A stretch of 64,000 bases of DNA from Lineus longissimus (Eukaryota > Nemertea > Pilidiophora > Heteronemertea > Lineidae), in NCBI RefSeq assembly GCF_910592395.1, contig NC_088319.1, positions 15,688,001 through 15,752,000 on the forward strand, written 5' to 3'. The notes below the pieces were generated by a model. That model did no database searches. It saw only the letters and a program-made list of their open reading frames with translations, and was not told where the DNA came from. Of the stretch, positions 22,500 to 34,634 are shown piece by piece; position 1 is the first letter of the stretch, and the number at the start of each line of letters is the position of its first letter. The translations under genes and the position numbers were made by a program.

Positions 22500-24906
22500 T
22501 TAGTTTCTGCATGCGCAGCATGAGAACATCTGTCGAAGTCTCTGCTTGACGTCATCTCGATACTTCTTTCCGCCCCCTATACAGTAAAGGTAAAAGTTGA
22601 TGCCATAATTCAACTCCCAAAACTGGATAATGATAAAATGTTGGCAATAAAATCTCAAACTCCAATACTCTTCTTCCATTTTGTAGTGTACCCTGACCGG
22701 CGGGATCACACTTATGACGTCATACAACCTAAAAGGAATTGACGTCACGACGTATGCAATACTAACAAGAATCAGCATTCTCGTCAAGTAGGCTGTTTCC
22801 TTCTCACGGGTCTTTTGGCCATCTTTGTTCACACCCATCTTGCCCGTTTCTTTGGCAGCTTTACGTAACACATAGATGATCCAGAGATTACAGAAAACGA
22901 TGATACAGAAAGGCGCGATCGTCCCGATTGCTAGTTGATAAGCGTTGCCAAGGACTTCGAAGTCGGGGTCATCTGGCACTTGTATTTTTACCATACTTGT
23001 ACCTGAAAAGATGAAAACAGTTCAACCCAAGAGATACGGGGTAAATTGCTTCCATCTGGGTACATGTAGTCGCCTTCCTCTCATCTGAACGTACAGAGTC
23101 AGTAGTGAAGTTTGCAGCTACACGTTTTCAGCTACGAAACGTTGTAGCATAAATCACAGAGTCCCTCTGGATTTTAACTTAAATTAGCAAAAATAATTCA
23201 ATTTAAAAACCAGCAGAAACCATGATGAAAATTGGTACAGTAATTTTTTTCTTGTTAAAGTAGCTGAATAAATATATTGATGTGCCTGTCTAATTGGATC
23301 TATTTCTTTTTTCAGTTTCTACCGGTGGAATATTGCATCCCGAGAAAGACAAACACGGTAGAGCTAACACAATTGAGAAGACTGGCTGCATATAGGGAGG
23401 TTAAGCAAGCGTACGAAAACGAAAACGAAGTCGAAAATATCATTGAGCATAACATGTCAGCTTCCTTTTGCGATTTCGTCCGCGTAATTCATCAGTACTT
23501 TTTGAATTCAACACCATAAAGCTTAAATTCCATAGTCCGAGTCTGATCCCTTTTTGCATGTAGCCAATATGCATTCGAGACCGACGGCACCGACTTTAAC
23601 CGTGACCGGGGCAAAATAACTTCACAAGAAACACGAGGCACTTGTGCTTCCAACTCGTGACGTCATGACAGGTCAAGGTCACTGATGAAGCTTCAAGTTG
23701 GCGGTAAAAACGTTTCTCCTACTAAGACATTTTTTTTGTGCGGTTAATGAAGGGAACTAAGAGCTCATATTTCATTAAGAACTTCACACATCATCAAACG
23801 TTGGTTGGAATGATGTCACGTCTTCCGTAGCGTTTGCCGATCTTGGTGAAATAGCCAGCTAAAGAAAGCAAGAGACAGCGCGAGTGCCCCATTGTCATGA
23901 TGCAACAAGGGGTGATCGGGTGCACTTCTACGCTCTGCTTCGCTAGGAATCAAAAGTTGGGTCCAAGATCGGCAGTCACCTCCAACTGCAACCTAATTGT
24001 AAGTGTCTTACCGCCCGTGTATTCACTCTCGACGATCTTAAACGTGAAGAACATGTAGACATTAATGCTGCAGAAGAATACAAAGATGGCGGCGATCGTA
24101 ATACATGCACGGCGTGATGTACAGAGCCTGGGAGCAGACATGGGGAACCGCACGACGATCAGCCTATCTATGGTCATGGCGGCCAGATAGAAACCCGAAA
24201 GGATTGCCGAGGTGTACGACATGTACCACATCCCCCTGAAATAGAATCGTCGAGTCGGGGTAAATGATATTTTGAGAAGCGCAACATATTTGAAATTTCA
24301 GAATGTTTTAAAGTGGGACTATACGCAGATGCTAGTGTAAGGGTTAAAGATGGAAGTCTTGAAGTGACTAGAAGGCAATTGGGGGCCTGAGCTAGTATTC
24401 CAAATAAAAGCGGTATGATGGCTAGATGCTAGATGACGGCGATAGTAACACTGCGCTTCTCGTTGTCTGTCATCACCCGCTCGCAGCCCTTATAAATGTT
24501 TCTATGACGGACATCTCGACGGAAACCTATCAACATTTGCGTAAACCTTTACTCACTGCATGGCCAACTCAGAAGGTGCATCCTCGGCAGGGGCCCAGAA
24601 GATCCAAGCTAATGCCCATCCTTGCGTTATCGTCACATTGGAGTCAACAACAGCCAGAGCTGTCATGTAATTACAAGTAGAAATCTTCCGATTGTCTTTC
24701 TGCACAGTCACCAGAATTGACATGACGTTCCCGAAGAGAGCTAGAACCACCACCACAGCGAATACATATTGTGTGAAGATCTTGTAGAGGATGCGAAGGG
24801 TTAGAACCGCGGGATCTACCTCCGTTGTAGCGGTCCAAAAAACGACGGTGTATTCGGCATTGTCAGCCATGTTGACGGCAGCAAGCTCCGTTTCCTTCTC
24901 CAGCAA
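22500..24906 (-). CDS. Class A GPCR, copy B
   Basis: Exons 24557-24906, 24012-24235 and 22500-23002 (minus strand) give 358 codons with the same splice sites and phases as copy A. Seven-helix landmarks are identical (GN in TM1, VVDSN in TM2, DRL, IAPF, SIPF, NFYLY, CCACRN). Copy-specific residues are NAEYTVVFW in the N-terminus, TITQGWALAWIF in the TM2/ECL1 rim and GMWYMSYTS at the start of TM3. The TATA-like CATAAAAG is at 24982-24989, 76 bases before the start codon, at the same spacing as in copy A. No stop or frameshift was seen, so it is likely functional. Confidence 0.93.
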
Positions 24907-25419
24907 CTGACTTCAAAACCAAACTCTACTGACTTCACGAAAAAATGGCACTGCGCGCAAAAAACCGCTGGGAAATGTTGTCTTTTATGCTTCAAGGGGC
25001 TCGTTCTTGCTAATGCTTGGTAATGTTGGCTTGGTTTCTTTTTCTGGCCAAGTATGTATGTACATTGGACTTGGCTTTTTCCGTCGCCAGGTGTGTTACC
25101 AGAGAACTACGATGCAAAAGTATACGCAGCGCATTACGAAACGAATCATTTGTAGAGGCTTATCCGACGTACATCACCTGAACGGTGAGCTAGATGTAGA
25201 ATGCATGAAATCAAATATGATATTACTGTTATATCAACTGGATATAAAACCCCCAAGGGCGGGCGGGTCGGCGCAGGAGTTTTTATGACGACGAAGATGA
25301 GGACGCAATGATTGTAATTGGACTAGTTATGCAACAAAACAGCACGGACAATCGGCATACGAGATACAAAGATGTAATGGGCAGCAGTATACATGTACAG
25401 ATATTTATGATCATAATAC

Positions 25420-25425
25420 TTTATT
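25420..25425 (-). promoter_or_regulatory. Polyadenylation signal AATAAA, GPCR copy C
   Basis: AATAAA on the minus strand, 76-81 bases past the stop codon at 25501. Confidence 0.6.
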
Positions 25426-25500
25426 AAAGACAACATTACCAATTATTGTCATTTAAGGCGTGTTTGTAGTGTCCAAGGGCGTTCCCACTATAGTTCCCTC

Positions 25501-27903
25501 TTAGTTTCTGCATGCGCAGCATGAGAACATCTGGCGAAGTCTCTGCTTGACGTCATCTCGATACTTCTTTCCGCCCCCTATACAGTAAAGGTAAAAGTTG
25601 ATGCCATAATTCAACTCCCAAAACTGGATAATGATAAAATGTTGGCAATAAAATCTCAAACTCCAATACTCTTCTTCCATTTTGTAGTGTACCCTGACCG
25701 GCGGGATCACACTTATGACGTCATACAACCTAAAAGGAATTGACGTCACGACGTATGCAATACTAACAAGAATCAGCATTCTCGTCAAGTAGGCTGTTTC
25801 CTTCTCACGGGTCTTTTGGCCATCTTTGTTCACACCCATCTTGCCCGTTTCTTTGGCAGCTTTACGTAACACATAGATGATCCAGAGATTACAGAAAACG
25901 ATAATACAGAAAGGCGCGATGGTCCCGATTGCTAGTTGATAAGCGTTGCCAAGGACTTCGAAGTCGGGGTCATCTGGCACTTGTATTTTTACCATACTTG
26001 TACCTGAAAAGATGAAAACAGTTCAACCCAAGAGATACGGGGTAAATTGCTTCCATCTGGGTACATGTAGTCGCCTTCCTCTCATCTGAACGTACAGAGT
26101 CAGTAGTGAAGTTTGCAGCTACACGTTTTCAGCTACGAAACGTTGTAGCATAAATCACAGAGTCCCTCTGGATTTTAACTTAAATTAGCAAAATCAATTC
26201 AATTTAAAAACCAGCAGAACCCATGATGAAAATTGGTACAGTAATTTCTTTCTTGTAAAAGTAGCTGAATAAATATATTGATGTGCCTGTCTAATTGGAT
26301 CTATTTCTTTTTCAGTTTCTACCGGTGGAATATTGCATCCCGAGAAAGACAAACACGGAAGAGCTAACTCAATTGAGAAGACTGACTGCATATAGGGAGG
26401 TTAAGCAAGCGTACGAAAACGAAAACGAAGTCGAAAATATCATTGAGCATAACATGTCAGCTTCCTTTTGCGATTTCGTCCGCGTAATTCATCAGTACTT
26501 TTTGAATTCAACACCATAAAGCTTAAATTCCATAGTCCGAGTCTGATCCCTTTTTTCATGTAGCCAATATGCATTCGAGACCGACGGCACCGACTTCAAC
26601 CGTGACCGGGGCAAAATAACTTCACAAGAAACACGAGGCACTTGTGCTTCCAACTCGTGACGTCATGACAGGTCAAGGTCACTGATGAAGCTTCAAGTTG
26701 GCGATAAAAACGTTTCTCCTACTAAGACATTTTTTGTGCAGTTAATGAAGGGAACTAAGAGCTCATATTTCATTAAGAACTTCACTATCATCAAATGTTG
26801 ATTGGAATGATGCCACGTCTTCCGTGGCGTTTGCCGATCTTGGTGAAATAGCCAGCTAAAGAAAGCAAGAGACAGCGCGAGTGCCCCGTTGTCATGATGC
26901 AACTAGGGGTGATCGGGTGCACTTCTACGCTCTGCTTCGCTATGAATCAAAAGTTGGGTCCAAGATCGGCAGTCACCTCCAACTGCAACCTAATTGTAAG
27001 TGTCTTACCGCCCGTGTATTCACTCTCGACGATCTTAAACGTGAAGAACATGTAGACATTAATGCTGCAGAAGAATACAAAGATGGCGGCGATCGTAATA
27101 CATGCACGGCGTGATGTACAGAGCCTGGGAGCAGACATGGGGAACCGCACGACGATCAGCCTATCTATGGTCATGGCGGCCAGATAGAAACCCGAAAGGA
27201 TTGCCGAGGTGTACGACAGGTACCACATCCCCCTGAAATAGAATCGTCGAGTCGGGGTAAATGATATTTTGAGAAGCGCAACATATTTGAAATTTCAGAA
27301 TGTTTTAAAGTGGGACTATACGCAGATGCTAGTCTAAGGGTTAAAGATGGAAGTCTTGAAGTGACTAGAAGACAATTGGGGGCCTGAGCTAGTATTACAA
27401 ATAAAAGCGGAATGATGGCTAGATGCTAGATGACGGCGATAGTAACACTGCGCTTCTCGTTGTCTGTCATCACCCGCTCGCAGCCCTTATAAATGTTTCT
27501 ATGACGGACATCTCGACGGAAACCTATCAAAATTTGCGTAAACCTTTACTCACTGCATGGCCAACTCAGAAGGTGCGTCCTCGGCAGGGGCCCAGAAGAT
27601 CCAAGCTAATGCCCATCCGTGCGCTATCGTCACATTGGAGTCAACAACAGCCAGAGCTGTCATGTAATTACAAGTAGAAATCTTCCGATTGTCTTTCTGC
27701 ACAGTCACCAGAATTGACATGACGTTCCCGAAGAGAGCTAGAACCACCACCACAGCGAATACATATTGTGTGAAGATCTTGTAGAGGATACGAAGGGTTA
27801 GAACCGCGGGATCTACCTCCGTTGTAGCGGTCCAAAAAACGGCGGTGGATACGGCATTGTCAGCCATGTTGACGGCAGCAAGCTCCGTTTCCTTCTCCAG
27901 CAA
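25501..27903 (-). CDS. Class A GPCR, copy C
   Basis: Exons 27554-27903, 27009-27232 and 25501-26003 (minus strand) give 358 codons. The third exon encodes a protein segment identical to that of copy B. Copy-specific residues are NAVSTAVFW in the N-terminus, TIAHGWALAWIF near ECL1 and GMWYLSYTS at the start of TM3. The TATA-like CATAAAAG is at 27979-27986. The frame is intact. As in all copies, the TM3/ECL2 disulfide cysteines are lacking. Confidence 0.93.
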
Positions 27904-28416
27904 CTGACTTCAAAACCAAACTCTACTGACTTCACGAAAAAATGGCACTGCGCGCAAAAAACCGCTGGGAAATGTTGTCTTTTATGCTTCAAGGGGCTCG
28001 TTCTTGCTAATGCTTGGTAATGTTGGCTTGGTTTCTTTTTCTGGCCAAGTATGTATGTACATTGGACTTGGCTTTTTCCGTCGCCAGGTGTGTTACCAGA
28101 GAACTACGATGCAAAAGTATACGCAGCGCATTACGAAACGGATCATTTGACGAGGCTTATCCGACGTACATCACCTGAACGGTGAGCTAGATGTAGAATG
28201 CATGAAATCAAATATGATATTACTGTTATATCAACTGGATATAAAACCCCCAAGGGCGGGCGGGTCGGCGCAGGAGTTTTTATGACGACGAAGATGAGGA
28301 CGCGATGATTGTAATTGGACTAGTTATGCAACAAAACAGCACGGACAATCGGCATACGAGATACAAAGATGTAATGGGCAGCAGTATACATGTACAGATA
28401 TTTATGATTATAATAC

Positions 28417-28422
28417 TTTATT
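28417..28422 (-). promoter_or_regulatory. Polyadenylation signal AATAAA, GPCR copy D
   Basis: AATAAA on the minus strand, 76-81 bases past the stop codon at 28498. Confidence 0.6.
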
Positions 28423-28497
28423 AAAGACAACATTACCAATTATTGTCATTTGAGGCGTGTTTGTAGTGTCCAAGGGCGTTCCCACTATAGTTCCCTC

Positions 28498-30903
28498 TTA
28501 GTTTCTGCATGCGCAGCATGAGAACATCTGTCGAAGTCTCTGCTTGACGTCATCTCGATACTTCTTTCCGCCCCCTATACAGTAAAGGTAAAAGTTGATG
28601 CCATAATTCAACTCCCAAAACTGGATAATAATAAAATGTTGGCAATAAAATCTCAAACTCCAATACTCTTCTTTCATTTTGTAGTGTACCCTGACCGGCG
28701 GGATCACACTTATGACGTCATACAACCTGAAAGGAATTGACGTCACGACGTATGCAATACTAACAAGAATCAGCATTCTCGTCAAGTAGGCTGTTTCCTT
28801 CTCACGGGTCTTTTGGCCATCTTTGTTCACACCCATCTTGCCCGTTTCTTTGGCAGCTTTACGTAACACATAGATGATCCAGAGATTACAGAAAACGATA
28901 ATACAGAAAGGTGCGATCGTTCCGATTGCTAGTTGATAAGCGTTGCCAAGGACTTCGAAGTCGGGGTCATCTGGCACTTGTATTTTTACCATACTTGTAC
29001 CTGAAAAGATGAAAACAGTTCAACCCAAGAGATACGGGGTAAATTGCTTCCATCTGGGTACATGTAGTCGCCTTCCTCTCATCTGAACGTACAGAGTCAG
29101 TAGTGAAGTTTGCAGCTACACGTTTTCAGCTACGAAACGTTGTAGCATAAATCACAGAGTCCCTCTGGATTTTAACTTAAATTAGCAAAAATAATTCAAT
29201 TTAAAAACCAGCAGAAACCATGATGAAAATTGGTACAGTAATTTCTTTCTTGTAAAAGTAGCTGAATAAATATATTGATGTCCCTGTCTCATTGGATCTA
29301 TTTCTTTTTCAGTTTCTACCGGTGGAATATTGCATCCCGAGAAAGACAAACACGGTAGAGCTAACACAATTGAGAATACTGACTGCATATAGGGAGGTTA
29401 AGCAAGCGTACGAAAACGAAAACGAAGTCGAAAATATCATTGAGCATAACATGTCAGCTTCCTTTTGCGATTTCGTCCGCGTAATTCATCAGTACTTTTT
29501 GAATTCAACACCATAAAGCTTAAATTCCATAGTCCGAGTCTGATCCCTTTTTGCATGTAGCCAATATGCATTCGAGACCGACGGCACCGACTTTAACCGT
29601 GACCGGGGCAAAATAACTTCACAAGAAACACGAGGCACTTGTGCTTCCAACTCGTGACGTCATGACAGGTCAAGGTCACTGATGAAGCTTCAAGTTGGCG
29701 GTAAAAACGTTTCTCCTACTAAGACATTTTTTTTGTGCGGTTAATGAAGGGAACTAAGAGCTCATATTTCATTAAGAACTTCACACATCATCAAACGTTG
29801 GTTGGAATGATGCCACGTCTTCCGTGGCGTTTGCCGATCTTGGTGAAATAGCCAGCTAAAGAAAGCACGAGACAGCGCGAGTGCCCCGTTGTCACGATGC
29901 AACAAGGGGTGATCGGATGCACTTCTACGCTCTGCTTCGCTATGAATCAAAAGTTGGGTCCAAGATCGGCAGTCACCTCCAACTACAACCTAATTGTAAG
30001 TGTCTTACCGCCCGTGTATTCACTCTCGACGATCTTAAACGTGAAGAACATGTAGACATTAATGCTGCAGAAGAATACAAAGATGGCGGCGATCGTAATA
30101 CATGCACGGCGTGATGTACAGAGCCTGGGAGCGGACATGGGGAACCGCACGACGATCAGCCTATCTATGGTCATGGCGGCCAGATAGAAACCCGAAAGGA
30201 TTGCCGAGGTGTACGACATGTACCACATCCCCCTGAAATAGAATCGTCGAGTCGGGGTAAATGATATTTTGAGAAGCGCAACATATTTGAAATTTCAGAA
30301 TGTTTTAAAGTGGGACTATACGCAGATGCTAGTCTAAGGGTTAAAGATGGAAGTCTTGAAGTGACTAGAAGGCAATTGGGGGCCTGAGCTAGTATTCTAA
30401 ATAAAAGCGGTATGATGGCTAGATGCTAGATGACGGCGATAGTAACACTGCGCTTCTCGTTGTCTGTCATCACCCGCTCGCAGCCCTTATAAATGTTTCT
30501 ATGACGGACATCTCGACGGAAACCTATCAAAATTTGCGTAAACCTTTACTCACTGCATGGCCAACTCAGAAGGTGCGTCCTCGGCAGGGGCCCAGAAGAT
30601 CCAGGCTAATGCCCATCCGTGCGCTATCGTCACATTGGAGTCAACAACAGCCAGAGCTGTCATGTAATTACAAGTAGAAATCTTCCGATTGTCTTTCTGC
30701 ACAGTCACCAGAATTGACATGACGTTCCCGAAGAGAGCTAGAACCACCACCACAGCGAATACATATTGTGTGAAGATCTTGTAGAGGATACGAAGGGTTA
30801 GAACCGCGGGATCTACCTCCGTTGTAGCGGTCCAAAAAACGACGGTGGATACGGCATTGTCAGCCATGTTGGCGGCAGCAAGCTCCGTTTCCTTCTCCAG
30901 CAA
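28498..30903 (-). CDS. Class A GPCR, copy D
   Basis: Exons 30554-30903, 30009-30232 and 28498-29000 (minus strand) give 358 codons. Copy-specific residues are LAAANMADNAV in the N-terminus, HYKMKEEYW in ECL3 (Glu to Lys against the other copies) and TIAHGWALAWIF near ECL1. The TATA-like CATAAAAG is at 30978-30985. This is the most 5' gene of the array on the minus strand; its upstream spacer has small private changes (for example gtgagagagatg for gtgagctagatg) just before the array ends at 31370. Confidence 0.93.
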
Positions 30904-31370
30904 CTGACTTCAAGACCAAACTCTACTGACTTCACGAAAAATGGCACTGCGCGCAAAAAACCGCTGGGTTATGTTGTCTTTTATGCTTCAAGGGGCTCGT
31001 TCTTGCTAATGCTTGGTAATGTTGGCTTGGTTTCTTTTTCTGGCCAAGTAAGTATGTACTTTGGACTTGGCTTTTTCCGTCGCCAGGTATGTTACCAGAG
31101 AACTACGATGCAAAAGTATACGCAGCGCATTACGAAACGGATCATTTGACGAGGCTTATCCGACGTACATCACCTGAACGGTGAGAGAGATGCAGAATGT
31201 ATGAAATCAAATATGATATTACTGTTATATCAACTGGATATAAAACCCCCAAGGGCGGGTCCGCGCAGGAGTTTTTATGACGACGAAGATGAGGACGCGA
31301 TGATTGTAATTGGACTAGTTATACAACAAAACAGCACGGACAATCGGCATACGAGATACAAAAATGTAAT

Positions 31371-34300
31371 CAGACGCGAGCGACCACCTCAACCTGACAC
31401 CGGGTTTCCTCCCGTGTTTAGTCATTATTTTTTAGTCAATTTTTTAAAGTTTTCCTCATGAAATAGGTTTATGTGTTGTTTAAAACGTACATTAGTCCAT
31501 CACATGATATCTGAATCAATAGAACAACAGCGCCGATTGATCTGCCGCACTAATCCCAAACCACACCCTTTACATAAAGAGTGAAACGTATATTATTGTT
31601 CTCGTTGTGTGTGTCGGTTAATTTGGGGCTGAGCAATCACAGTGATTTTGGCATCTTCTAGCACATGTGATCTACTCCGTGAATCGTGCACCAGCGGATC
31701 CAAGACGGCGGCCCGTGACGACGGATTACGCGACGACGCTGAAGTCTATAAATCAACTACACAAATATTGACCATCAATAAGACTTGACCTTTCGTCCCA
31801 GCCAATCAACAGAAGCCTGGATCCTCCAATATCGGTTATTGAGAATTGGACACAGGGATAGTCTGATCGGGCAGATCAAATAATATTGGAGTAAGGGCTT
31901 GTCGTATTTCGATAAAATTGATCTTTTGTAATGAAATCGTGGTTAGTGAGATGGCCAATACATGTGCTGCATTCCTTTTCGTATTTGTCGATGAAGACAC
32001 ATACATGTAATTTGATATACCAATATACCGCTACCAGTAGGTCTGAGGCGTAGCCAAAAAAGGGGACAGGCTGCGACAACCTCTCTATTCCCAATAATCA
32101 CATTCCCGGCAGGGAATGACAATTGTTCACTTCTATTAAGAACTTTTTATTGAAACCAACTCGAGCAACGAGTGGGTTAACTTCCTATATCGAAATGTAT
32201 CAACACAATATACAATTTCATCATATGTAACTCTATTCTCGAATACCACGGATGATTTTATAGACTCCGCTCTCGATGTATCAATTTTCTTTTATGTTAC
32301 TGTGTATAAGACCCAGGAAAGTAAAAACCCTGAATCTCAGGATGGTCTTTCCAAATTCAAATCCCAGCCTCCAGAAATGTACAAATTCGATCCTTGCCCT
32401 CCTGGGTAATATGTTATACTCACACAAAACTTTTATACATATTGAAGTTGTAATTTCCGTGACAACTAACGACGAGTTTGATGTTAGTTGTCATGGTTAC
32501 CGCGTCATAAACGATGCTATGGCAACGTTGCTAACCTTTGACAAATCAATCACCGCCAACTCCGGAAGGGTCTCAAGCAGCTTTAATAAGATGGATGAAG
32601 ATGATTGCAAACGATATAAACCAACTTCCAAGAAAAGGTTTTTTACTTTGGCAGCAGATATGCAATCATGCAGGGTCACAGAGATGGCGGTGTTCACTTG
32701 GTTGGTTCTTCTACTAGGCAAACAATATGGCGGGCGGCCGGTGGATCCGATCGCTACATAAATTTATCTTGCATGGTGTAGTGATATTGAAGAGACTATG
32801 GAACAATGCTATCATTGGCTTTTTCATTACCACGGCTTTTAAATTCGAAATCCTCTGCAAATATTTACAAAGTTTTCCTCCTGCTCGGCCAGTCGACCGA
32901 GAAAGAATCCAGTGAGCCAGTGACAATGTCCTTCCGAGAACCCAGAGTACCTATTACAATATCCGTGACTCCTTTCACTCTGTGACTGCAATCCACTCAA
33001 TCATATCGAAGTTGGAAATAACGAGCCTTTGCAACAAAACGGGGATTACGAGTTTTCCATTTTCGAATCACGTGATCAACATGTGGCAGCCCAATACGTG
33101 ATAATGAGCGCAATATGATGTATCACTATTTGTTTTGATAATCCCGGGGGATTTGGGTGAATGTCTAAAGTTTTGATTTCGAGACAATACGTGACGCTTA
33201 TCATTAGGCTCAAAATAAGACACAAGGATGCACGTGATTGCTGATGTTCGCTACAATCATCGATTGGCTGGAACTATCACGAGTTTGCCCGAACCACATC
33301 AACGACCATCGATTGGCGGAAAATATATCTCCTGACCGCCCGATTCTAAAACTGGGTCAGTGCGTTGCCAAATGGAAATATCGATGATGGGCAATGTGGA
33401 CACTGTACAGGCCGCGCCGGTGGGCTCCTGGTGATAAATACTGGTGAAAAGTGCTTGAAAATAGACATTACGTGAAAGCTGGTTTGAGTGAGTTCATCTC
33501 CTATCTGCGCCTAGTACGAAATCTTCAAACTTAATACACAAAATGACAAATAGTTGCTTTGAGCAAGCGCAGTTATGTTTCAAATCGACAAAGATTGCTT
33601 TAAATGCGGCATTTTCCCACCTAGTAAATCATCGGCAGTGTATCGGAATAATGGGCTTCATCATCCTAATGAACAGACAAATGGGGCTTGAACAATGAAA
33701 TCTTTTCACATAAAAAGGAAGACAGTTGAGCAACAAGCTATTTGCCTAGCTATTTGCGTCTTCCTTATGGATTGAAAAAAAGAAATTAATTTGATTAAAA
33801 ATCCGGTAAAATGTATGTAGGGTTTACGTGTATGCGTTGCCGTGTTTGTTATAGGGTTTGGACGCGATGCCACTTAGCAATCTCGCTCGTTTCTGAGTTG
33901 CTGAAGCAGTAAGCTGAGCGCTTTAATGGGCACATTTCTCTCATCCATTCGAACTTTGTCCTCATACGACCAATTTGGGATGAATGGAAACTAAGAGAAA
34001 TTTCTATAAGAATATTATTGGAAACCACCCTCAGTGGTTCACTTTGGTTTATCAACCCTGCCATCAGCCCCGGAGAAATGTTGCGGATCCTAATTTCACT
34101 TCAACCCATATACTCTCATTCTTTACCTTGTGATACAAACAATATTTATCAAGATTAGTCCACTTCCAGGTCTATCCCAACAGCAAAATCAGCTGCCATC
34201 AGTCTACTTCAGGGTATCGTAATGAAGAAACCCACATCGGAACAGAGATAAAGGATCTCCACCTACGTCTCTGATCGACAATTCCTTTAAATGCCAATTC

Positions 34301-34560
34301 AAATTCTTTATTCCTCGCCAAAGACAGAAGATAGAAATTCGGTTAGTGTAGCGGAAAATTAAACAGTAGTCAGTTTGCCTTGGGGACTATTTGCCGCGGC
34401 GCTCATGTTTCTCATTTGGCATGTTTGGTGGGGTATTTTGCTTGCCCTGGATAGACACCAGATACAAGGAAACTTTAGTTTTATGTCTCATTCGAAGAAC
34501 TGTGAAGAGCCAGAAATTTCATTTCTTTAAAAGCCACTCAGCTTCATCGAGCTAAATCCT
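31371..34560. other. Unique sequence beyond the GPCR array, no recognised gene
   Basis: The repeat homology ends at 31370 and unique sequence follows. A 161-codon plus-strand frame (32276-32761) and an overlapping minus-strand frame (32497-32721, with a leucine-rich LLKLLETLPELAVIDLSKV) are present. Neither has a recognisable start context, splice sites or clear family, so I do not call a gene. Confidence 0.4.
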
Positions 34561-34634
34561 GGGTTCTCCCCGGGATCGAACCCCGTCCGTCTAGGTAGTC
34601 GCCAGCAGTGTTAACCACCAGGTCTTGAGCTCCC
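34561..34634 (-). repeat. tRNA-like relic (possible SINE head or pseudo-tRNA)
   Basis: On the minus strand a canonical B box (ggttcgatccc) sits about 40 bases after an A-box-like tggtggttaacac. The ends GGGAGCTC and GAGAACCC pair at six of eight positions. The base before the putative anticodon is not the invariant U33, and the acceptor stem has mismatches, so a working tRNA is unlikely. No internal poly-A or SINE body was identified. Confidence 0.4.

Larger units (their letters stand above)
19385..31370. repeat. Tandem array of four ~3-kb units, one GPCR gene each
   Basis: Units begin at the sequence ggcagcagtatacatg at 19385, 22379, 25380 and 28377, giving unit lengths of 2994, 3001 and 2997; the last unit ends at about 31370. 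All units are in the same orientation and nearly identical through exons, introns and spacers, apart from scattered substitutions and small indels. The high identity in non-coding DNA implies recent duplication or continuing homogenisation. An assembly artefact is unlikely, because each unit has private variants. Confidence 0.95.

Noticed and set aside
24426-24680. 84-codon plus-strand frames repeated opposite GPCR exon 1 in several units
   Set aside because: They are shadows of the conserved GPCR exon on the other strand; the recurrence follows from the tandem array.
32276-32761. 161-codon plus-strand frame
   Set aside because: No motif or gene structure; both strands are open in part of it, and composition is not convincing.
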